A stretch of DNA of 9,524 bases, from positions 1 to 9,524 of the forward strand of contig WFSU01000153.1 in assembly GCA_015485845.1 (NCBI GenBank), in the 5' to 3' direction. The translations under genes and the position numbers were made by a program. The notes under the pieces are model-generated. The model saw only the letters and a program-made list of their open reading frames with translations, was not told the origin of the DNA and ran no database searches. This document shows, in pieces, positions 4,749-9,524 of the stretch (the first letter of the stretch is position 1; every line of letters begins with the position of its first letter). The stretch comes from Nitratifractor sp. GTDB lineage: Bacteria; Campylobacterota; Campylobacteria; Campylobacterales; Sulfurovaceae.

Positions 4749-6827
4749 GTGAGACACACGATACTAATCGCATTACTGTCGGGTTTCTGTTCGATTTTGT
4801 TTGCCGGCAGCGATACCGCCAACCTTTTTTCGGTGCAGGCAAGCGGCGATGCTTCAGGGTCGGTTCATGAGCAGCCGGTAACCTTCGATTTCAGCATGCA
4901 TGGCGAGTCGGCTCGGCAAGCGTGGACGATCATGGTCTACATGGACGGGGACAACAACCTCGAGCATTTTGCTCTGAAAGATCTCAATGAGATGGAGAAG
5001 GGGCTCGGAAAATCGGTTAACATCATTGTCCTCCTCGACCGGGCGGACAGATACGACCGTTCCGAGGGGGACTGGAAGGATGCCCGCGTCTATCATCTGC
5101 GCCACGATGAAGACCTGAATACTATCCACTCAGAGATCATCGCCCAACCCGGAGAGCTCAATATGGGGGAGGGGAAGGTACTCGAGTCGTTTGTGAGCGC
5201 TGCCATCCAATCGTTCCCGGCGGATCATTATGCCCTGATCATGTGGGATCACGGCGGGGGATGGATCACCCATGCCCTTGACGACAAAGCGCCGGGTGCC
5301 CCAAAGGGATCGGACTACCTGACGCTGCCGGAGCTCTCCACCGCGATCCGCCATAGCCTCTCGGCAACCGGGGTGAAGCGGCTGGACATGATCGGGTTTG
5401 ATATGTGTCTGATGGCGGAGCTGGAGACGGCATCCCAGATCGCCGATCTGGCTGAAGTGATGGTCGCTTCGGAAGCGCTCGAACCGGATGACGGCTGGCC
5501 CTACGATACGGTAATACCGGAATTTTCTATCCCAGGCAAAACCATCCGCAAGATCGCACCCGTGATGGTCGAGGCGTATCACCGCTATTATCGTGAACAC
5601 GGAATTGCTGCTACCACCCTCTCGGCCTACGATCTTCGCTACGCGGATGCGGTACGCCAATCGTTCGATCGGGTGCTGCAAAAGCTCATGACCGATGTAG
5701 AACAGCACGGAGCCCTCCTGACTCGGGCACTCTTCTATGCCGAGGCGTATCAGGATCGCATGGACGAACTCCCCAAAGGGGACAGCGCCATCTCCAGTGT
5801 GGATATGATGGATACCCTCAACCGCATCCGTGCCAACAGCGACCCTTTCAAGGCTGACAAAGCATACCGGCAGTTGCAGTCGGACATGGAGCACTTTGTC
5901 CTGGCATCGCAAACCGGAACCGCTTATCGGCGCAGCCGGGGCGTCTCCATCTATGCTCCCGTTTCTGCCCGACAATTCAATGCCCGCTACACGCAGACCC
6001 GTTTCGGGGCGGCATCGCAGTGGAACAGCCTGCTTCACCGCCTCTACCGCTATCAGCAGCGCCAATCCAAACCGGTCGTAACCGATCTGCATCTTGTCGA
6101 TGTCCGGGGGGGGAAGGTGCACCCCGCAACGATGGCAAAGAGTTTCAGCACCAATGCTTTCCAATACACCGTAGAAGGGAAAAATATCCTCTGGGTCGAT
6201 GCCTTCAACGGGAGGGTGAGCCCGGACGGCAAGCAGTACTATATCTTCGATCAAAGCACGATCGTCGATACGACCTCCAAAAAGAGCAGCTGGAGAACGA
6301 TCGGAAACGAACCCTATCCGCTTCCGCACTATACCGACGGGGTTAATCGGGATCTTGTTCAATACAATGGATTCCATTACGTCGTATCCAACGGTACTCA
6401 TCGCGCGATCGGTACCACGAGGATACGGTTTGAGTCGCCGTTCATCACCGTTCCGATCCTCTATGAACATCCCGATACGGGGAAGCAGAGGGGCGTGATC
6501 TATTTTGATGACCAGACGCTGGCGGCCGAACGGGTGGTGCTCTACATTCCGCAACCCAACAGCTCTCTGTTTCTTCCGAGGCACATCACCCCCAAACCCG
6601 ATGCGAAGATTACGCCGCTGATCGAGACCATCACCACCGGTCAGGACAAGACGGACTATGCTCCGAGTCAAACTTTGCAGTGGCATCAGGGGCTCTACCT
6701 GACACTGGCACTGGCCACACCGGGCAGGCAGTTTGTCGGATGGGGGTGCAGACGATCGGGATGCAATCGGATCGCAGACTCTATCCATTTGATCTGCAGA
6801 AAAACCGTGAACTCGACACCTACCTGA
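4749..6827 (+). CDS. Clostripain-family (C11) cysteine protease, exported; C-terminus probably displaced by a frameshift
   Basis: The reading frame has 692 codons with GTG start at 4749, preceded by AGGGAGAAG and followed by a signal peptide ending near residue 19. The C11 protease core starts at about residue 58 (AWTIMVYMDGDNNLE). The catalytic pair is intact: H168 in MWDHGGGW and C220 in GFDMCLMAELE. GWPYD at 249-253 is also typical. C11 enzymes cleave after Arg or Lys and often mature by self-cleavage. Residues of about 435-660 form a beta-rich region of unknown function. After GRQFVGWG (about residue 666) the frame turns into a short cysteine/arginine-rich tail and stops, while the -1 frame continues a sensible protein to 7561. 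Reading GWG then VQTIGM across the G5 tract at 6742-6746 would yield one protein of about 937 residues. It lies 12 bp after the beta-sandwich gene. Confidence 0.88.
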   Translation: MRHTILIALLSGFCSILFAGSDTANLFSVQASGDASGSVHEQPVTFDFSMHGESARQAWTIMVYMDGDNNLEHFALKDLNEMEKGLGKSVNIIVLLDRADRYDRSEGDWKDARVYHLRHDEDLNTIHSEIIAQPGELNMGEGKVLESFVSAAIQSFPADHYALIMWDHGGGWITHALDDKAPGAPKGSDYLTLPELSTAIRHSLSATGVKRLDMIGFDMCLMAELETASQIADLAEVMVASEALEPDDGWPYDTVIPEFSIPGKTIRKIAPVMVEAYHRYYREHGIAATTLSAYDLRYADAVRQSFDRVLQKLMTDVEQHGALLTRALFYAEAYQDRMDELPKGDSAISSVDMMDTLNRIRANSDPFKADKAYRQLQSDMEHFVLASQTGTAYRRSRGVSIYAPVSARQFNARYTQTRFGAASQWNSLLHRLYRYQQRQSKPVVTDLHLVDVRGGKVHPATMAKSFSTNAFQYTVEGKNILWVDAFNGRVSPDGKQYYIFDQSTIVDTTSKKSSWRTIGNEPYPLPHYTDGVNRDLVQYNGFHYVVSNGTHRAIGTTRIRFESPFITVPILYEHPDTGKQRGVIYFDDQTLAAERVVLYIPQPNSSLFLPRHITPKPDAKITPLIETITTGQDKTDYAPSQTLQWHQGLYLTLALATPGRQFVGWGCRRSGCNRIADSIHLICRKTVNSTPT

Positions 6828-7561
6828 AAAACGCTTCGTCGGTCACTTTCGACGATATGTCAGGCACATGGGACTTCATCGACTATGCCGAGACTCAAAA
6901 GGCGGGGCGCTTCGTCACCACCGGCAAAAGCATGACGTTCAAACCCCTCAAAACCCGGGGAGCCTATGTGGTCAAAACCATAGAAGTGTCTTCCAAGAGC
7001 GCTTCGCCGAGGACACAAGTCCATTACGATAGCGTCGCATTCGAAACCGAGCTGCTGCCGATCATGACCACGTTCTCCTCAGAGCGTGAGCCGGGCAGCA
7101 AAACCCGTGCCCGTTACGTCTCGACCTATCTTGTGACGATGATCGCCAATCCCGGTACACCGAAAATCCTCTTTATGAAAAATCTGGCGGGCGGCCGGGT
7201 CACCGTCGCGGTCGAGCGATCGCCGATCACGGCGCCCCAATCTTCTGCCACGCAGCCCACCTCGATGTCCTCCTCGCCCACACACTCTCAGGCATCGACA
7301 ATGCTGGCGAAGGCAAACGGACTGGAGGGGATCTGGTCTCTGAACCGCAACGAGCAGCTCCTCATCATCGGTGGAGCCTACCGTCTTGTCGAATACGGTA
7401 TGGTAGCCGACAGCGGTACCTATACAGTATCGGGCGATACCATTATCGCCAAAAGTACCCTCTCCGGTGTCCAGAACCGCTTGACCTACACATTGCAGGG
7501 TGACCGCCTGATACTCAGAGACGGTCAGGGCAAAACGTATCGCTACACGCGGATGAAATAA
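6740..7561 (+). CDS. Probable C-terminal part of the C11 protease in the -1 frame, ending in a lipocalin-like module
   Basis: This frame is open from about 6680, but protein-like sequence begins only around 6743, where the protease frame loses its quality. The ATG at 6740 is given as a nominal start; neither it nor the ATG at 6761 has a ribosome binding site or a signal peptide, which would be odd for a separate gene in this operon. The content is a domain of about 140 residues (SSVTFDDMSGTWDFIDYAE onward), a Ser/Thr/Pro-rich linker, then a final beta module with LEGIWSLN, SGTYTVSGDTIIA and GKTYRYTRMK. The final module resembles the last module of the protein at 3306-4736. The best reading is that 4749-7561 was or is a single gene, split by a one-base change. 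A genuine separate gene overlapping the protease is less likely. The Sel1 gene starts 21 bp later. Confidence 0.6.
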   Translation: MGVQTIGMQSDRRLYPFDLQKNRELDTYLKNASSVTFDDMSGTWDFIDYAETQKAGRFVTTGKSMTFKPLKTRGAYVVKTIEVSSKSASPRTQVHYDSVAFETELLPIMTTFSSEREPGSKTRARYVSTYLVTMIANPGTPKILFMKNLAGGRVTVAVERSPITAPQSSATQPTSMSSSPTHSQASTMLAKANGLEGIWSLNRNEQLLIIGGAYRLVEYGMVADSGTYTVSGDTIIAKSTLSGVQNRLTYTLQGDRLILRDGQGKTYRYTRMK

Positions 7562-7582
7562 TATTCACACAAAGGAGAAAAG

Positions 7583-8200
7583 ATGAAAAAGTTTGCACTG
7601 GCACTTTTGTTGCTTGGGACGATTGGATTGCAGGCGGATATTTTTTTGGATGGTATGTCTGCCTACCAAAAAGGTCAATATTCAAAAGCGGAACAATTTT
7701 TCAAAAAAGCTTGTGATGGTGGGTTTGCTGGGGGGTGTAGCAACCTTGGTGTGATGTATGATAACGGCCAAGGGGTAAAGCAGAATATTGCGATGGCAGT
7801 AAAACTTTATGCCAAGGCTTGTGATGGCGGCCTTGCTGAGGGGTGTAACAACCTTGGTGTGATGTATGCGAATGGAAAAGGGGTGAAACAGGATGATGCC
7901 ATAGCGGCAAGATTCTATGCCAAAGCTTGTGATGGCGGGTTTGCTGGGGCGTGTGGCAATCTTGGCGTTATGTATACGAATGGGCAAGGAATCAAGCAGG
8001 ATATTGCCACGGCAGCAAAACTTTTTAGCAAAGCTTGTGATGGCAGCGATGCCAAAGGGTGCCTTATGCTTGGGTTGATGTATGCTGAAGGACAAGGGGT
8101 AAAGCAGGATGTCACTATGGCGAAGAGACTGTTGGGTAAAGCGTGCAACCAAGGATTTCAACTTGGGTGTAAGTATTACAACATGCTCAAAAAACAATAA
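7583..8200 (+). CDS. Exported cysteine-paired Sel1-repeat protein (Hcp-like)
   Basis: This is a 205-residue protein with a signal peptide (MKKFALALLLLGTIGLQA) and AAAGGAGAA upstream of the ATG. It consists of 36-residue Sel1-like helical repeats, each carrying two cysteines eight positions apart: C44/C52, C80/C88, C116/C124, C152/C160 and C188/C196. This pattern is the hallmark of the Helicobacter cysteine-rich (Hcp) family, in which each pair forms a disulfide within the repeat after export. Sel1 proteins act as scaffolds for protein-protein contacts, and some Hcp proteins bind penicillin-type compounds or stimulate host cells; no such activity can be assigned here. The repeats are close copies (KACDGGFAGGC, LGVMYxNGQGVKQD). 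It is the last gene of the operon under operator B, 21 bp after the preceding frame. No intrinsic terminator follows; operator C starts 9 bp beyond the stop. Confidence 0.9.
   Translation: MKKFALALLLLGTIGLQADIFLDGMSAYQKGQYSKAEQFFKKACDGGFAGGCSNLGVMYDNGQGVKQNIAMAVKLYAKACDGGLAEGCNNLGVMYANGKGVKQDDAIAARFYAKACDGGFAGACGNLGVMYTNGQGIKQDIATAAKLFSKACDGSDAKGCLMLGLMYAEGQGVKQDVTMAKRLLGKACNQGFQLGCKYYNMLKKQ
7709..8172 (+). repeat. 108-bp tandem repeats within the Sel1 gene
   Basis: The element beginning GCTTGTGATGG recurs at 7709, 7817, 7925 and 8033, with a more diverged fifth unit at 8141, so the period is exactly 108 bp (36 codons). The first three units are very similar at DNA level around the cysteine pair and the LGVMY segment, which allows unequal recombination and change in repeat number without frameshift. 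Confidence 0.85.
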
Positions 8201-8209
8201 GGCTGCAAA

Positions 8210-8242
8210 TGCAACATCTATGCAACACTTTTGAGTTATACT
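8210..8242 (+). promoter_or_regulatory. Operator-promoter C: TGCAACA direct repeat plus -10, before the lipoprotein/fibre operon
   Basis: TGCAACA at 8210-8216 and 8221-8227 (11-bp period), 9 bases, then TATACT at 8237-8242. Same geometry as sites A and B. Predicted transcript start is near 8249. It begins 9 bp after the Sel1 stop codon, separating the two secreted-protein operons while placing both under the same apparent regulator. Confidence 0.8.
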
Positions 8243-8251
8243 GGAGATATG

Positions 8252-8265
8252 GGTTCCTGGGAACC
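8252..8265 (+). promoter_or_regulatory. 5' leader hairpin of operon C
   Basis: GGTTCC and GGAACC form a perfect 6-bp stem with a two-base TG loop, placed about three bases after the predicted transcript start. It corresponds in position to the hairpin at 3272-3286 in the leader of operon B; the stem bases differ but pair in both. The following bases (AATCCAAA, then the GGAGG ribosome binding site) are also alike in the two leaders. Confidence 0.5.
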
Positions 8266-8287
8266 GAATCCAAACGAAGGAGGAACC

Positions 8288-8437
8288 ATGAGCAGGACGC
8301 GTACGATACTTATCTTTGCGCTGGCACTGCTGTTCTCACTGTTGGTGAGTGCATGCGGTGGTGGCGGTGATGGTGAGACCAATGCCACCGGCAGCCAATG
8401 GGATCAAATGTCCTGGGATCAGGGCAAGTGGGGATAA
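8288..8437 (+). CDS. Very small lipoprotein with tandem WDQ motifs
   Basis: This is a 49-residue product; the ATG at 8288 follows AAGGAGG with normal spacing. An upstream in-frame TTG (8231) lies in the promoter and is not the start. Residues 1-22 form a signal peptide with two early arginines and a hydrophobic core, ending in the lipobox LVSA before C23, so signal peptidase II processing and lipid anchoring are expected. The mature peptide has only 27 residues: a glycine run after the cysteine, then an acidic/polar stretch and QWDQMSWDQGKWG, with three tryptophans spaced five apart and a repeated WDQ. Function unknown; the Trp/Asp pattern suggests a surface-exposed or partner-binding tail. 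It is the first gene under operator C, 43 bp before the fibre-like gene. Confidence 0.75.
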   Translation: MSRTRTILIFALALLFSLLVSACGGGGDGETNATGSQWDQMSWDQGKWG

Positions 8438-8444
8438 TTATCCC
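8431..8444 (+). terminator. Perfect palindrome with T run after the lipoprotein gene (weak terminator or attenuator)
   Basis: GGGATAATTATCCC is a perfect 14-bp palindrome overlapping the lipoprotein stop codon (8435-8437) and followed by TTTTAT. As RNA it would give a 5-bp stem and four-base loop before the U run. It is small for a full terminator and lies between two genes that seem co-transcribed, so partial termination that favours the lipoprotein is the more likely role. Confidence 0.4.
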
Positions 8445-8480
8445 TTTTATGATTGACCAATACAATACAAGGAGACCATC

Positions 8481-9248
8481 ATGAAACAGACACGCAATAC
8501 ATTGATCGGAATCGTGGCCGCTACGGCATGGCTGCTGGCAGGAAATGTCGGGACGCTCACTACGTTTACCGCCAATACCACCGCCAAAGCATCGGAGGTC
8601 AACGGAAACTTCAGTGCGGTCAAAACCGCCGTCAATGGCAATGCCAATGACATCGCAACCAATGCGCATGACATCACGACAAACAAAAACAGCATCAATA
8701 CAGTGAAAGGAGACTATGTCTCCTCGGTCACGGCCGGAACAGGACTCACCGGAGGGGGTAGCAGTGGGGATGTGACGCTCAAGCCGGCGGATGGGTATGT
8801 GTCGATTAACCCAGCTGCGTTTGTAACTGGTGGCACGAGTGGTACTTGCACTACTTATACAGGTGCAACTGTATTCAAGTTTAATCACACGGGGTCACGT
8901 AATAATTGTGATGCCATTGCAAGTGTTTCGTTGCCTGATCATGTAACCATCACTTCTTTTGAGTGTGACATTAAGAAGGACAATAATGCCGCATCAGGTG
9001 ATTTGGCGGTAAGATTGAGATATATAAGTAACGATCTGGCATCACACGATATCATTGTATTGACTACAAATGATGCGGGGAGACAATTATTGAGTTCTTC
9101 TACCATTGAAGGTGGCGGAGATCCGGTCGTAGATAACCACACGAAGGTCAACTACCATATCCATTTCGATCCCCCGAATAATACCAACACATCGGATGGG
9201 GATGATAATCAAATTTATGGTTGCCGTATAGGGTACACGTATAATTAG
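8481..9248 (+). CDS. Exported coiled-coil, fibre-like surface protein
   Basis: This is a 255-residue protein with AAGGAGA before the ATG and a signal peptide in residues 1-21. Residues of about 23-45 contain LTTFTANTTAKASEVNGNF, a motif seen ahead of stalk regions in many secreted repeat or fibre-like proteins. Residues of about 46-76 look like a short asparagine-rich coiled coil, with V51, I58, I65 and I72 exactly seven apart, suggesting a trimer. The segment SSVTAGTGLTGGGSSGDVTL (81-100) is the type found in phage tail fibres and trimeric adhesins. From residue 113 to the end is a different, beta-rich domain with four cysteines (C123, C143, C162, C248) that I do not recognise. G+C falls sharply at that boundary (about 8820), from mostly near 57-60% to near 41% by hand count, so the tip domain may have been exchanged. 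It is the second gene under operator C. Role as adhesin or appendage tip is inference. Confidence 0.75.
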   Translation: MKQTRNTLIGIVAATAWLLAGNVGTLTTFTANTTAKASEVNGNFSAVKTAVNGNANDIATNAHDITTNKNSINTVKGDYVSSVTAGTGLTGGGSSGDVTLKPADGYVSINPAAFVTGGTSGTCTTYTGATVFKFNHTGSRNNCDAIASVSLPDHVTITSFECDIKKDNNAASGDLAVRLRYISNDLASHDIIVLTTNDAGRQLLSSSTIEGGGDPVVDNHTKVNYHIHFDPPNNTNTSDGDDNQIYGCRIGYTYN

Positions 9249-9275
9249 TATGTATTTTGAATGGAAAGAACACTC

Positions 9276-9524
9276 ATGAAACAAACCTTACTGTTCTTGA
9301 CCCTTTTTGTCACATGGAGCCCCGCCGCCGTCACAACCCAGTGTTACCGCTACCCGACGGCGGGGATGGTGGTGGAGGCTTCGCATGAGGGGAAGGTCAC
9401 CGGCACACGGGAGCTGAAGAATCTTGAGATCTATTATTTCCCCGACCGGGACGAGACCCATGCCATCACGATCGGTTACATTCTCGGAAGCACAAAAATG
9501 TACAACAATGATGTTTTTTGCCGA
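9276..9524 (+). CDS. Exported protein of unknown function, N-terminal part (3' end outside window)
   Basis: The ATG at 9276 lies 27 bp after the fibre-like gene stop, with GGAAAGAA (9263-9270) as a weak ribosome binding site. The frame stays open to the last base, giving 83 residues. It begins with a short signal peptide (MKQTLLFLTLFVTWSPAAV), then a cysteine soon after the cleavage site (CYRYP) and mixed beta-type sequence with an LEIYYFPDRDE segment and a second cysteine near the window end. No family is recognised. G+C is again high, unlike the preceding gene's 3' half. The short gap suggests it is the third gene of the operon under operator C. Confidence 0.7.
   Translation, partial: MKQTLLFLTLFVTWSPAAVTTQCYRYPTAGMVVEASHEGKVTGTRELKNLEIYYFPDRDETHAITIGYILGSTKMYNNDVFCR

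Noticed and set aside
6742..6746. Programmed -1 frameshifting or phase variation at the G5 tract
   Set aside because: Five Gs is short for slippage-based switching, and the codons do not form a standard X-XXY-YYZ slippery site; an indel is the simpler explanation.
5130..6788. Minus-strand open frame of 552 codons opposite the protease gene
   Set aside because: It mirrors the codon pattern of the plus-strand protease, which has recognisable catalytic motifs and a signal peptide. The minus-strand translation shows no domain and no ribosome binding site.
7682..8197. Minus-strand open frame of 171 codons opposite the Sel1 gene
   Set aside because: Its repetitive sequence is just the complement of the 108-bp Sel1 repeats.
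8231..8287. Upstream TTG start for the small lipoprotein
   Set aside because: It falls inside the operator-promoter; the ATG at 8288 has AAGGAGG and opens the signal peptide directly.

Overview
The window looks like bacterial chromosome, about half G+C, most plausibly from the Campylobacterota (Sulfuricurvum/Sulfurimonas-like). That placement is an inference from the cysteine-paired Sel1 (Hcp-like) protein, the AAGGAG-type ribosome binding sites and the general look of the proteins. No rRNA, tRNA, CRISPR array, transposase or integrase is visible.

Layout. Positions 1-246 hold the 3' end of a bacterioferritin-comigratory-protein type peroxiredoxin. Positions 247-487 are non-coding, with three small hairpins sharing a CTTCAG/CTGAAG core and a seven-copy heptamer array directly upstream of a likely -10 box. 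A secreted lysozyme-like protein follows (488-1285). Convergent to it is an OmpR/PhoB-type response regulator (1292-1969, minus strand), and divergent from that is a membrane histidine kinase of the HisKA_2 type (2045-3199). Then comes a run of plus-strand genes whose products nearly all carry export signals: a two-repeat beta-sandwich protein (3306-4736), a clostripain-family (C11) cysteine protease (4749-6827) whose C-terminal part appears to continue in another frame to 7561, an Hcp-like Sel1-repeat protein (7583-8200), a 49-residue lipoprotein (8288-8437), a coiled-coil fibre-like protein (8481-9248) and the start of another secreted protein (9276 to the window end).

How the genes may work together. 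The most notable observation is a promoter signature that occurs three times with identical geometry: TGCAACA, 4 bases, TGCAACA, 9 bases, then TATACT or TATAGT. The copies lie in the regulator/kinase intergenic region (2006-2038), before the beta-sandwich/protease/Sel1 operon (3231-3263) and before the lipoprotein/fibre operon (8210-8242). Two direct half-sites 11 bp apart in place of a -35 box are the architecture used by PhoB/OmpR-family regulators, and the divergent regulator belongs to that family. The inferred picture is a self-contained regulon in which an autoregulated two-component system switches on two adjacent operons of envelope or secreted proteins. The two operon leaders are also similar beyond the operator and share a 5' hairpin whose paired bases differ in a compensatory way, so one was probably copied from the other.

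Other points of interest are a probable frameshift at a G5 tract in the protease gene, a sharp drop in G+C inside the fibre-like gene, near-leaderless promoters for both regulator genes, and the heptamer array before the lysozyme-like gene.
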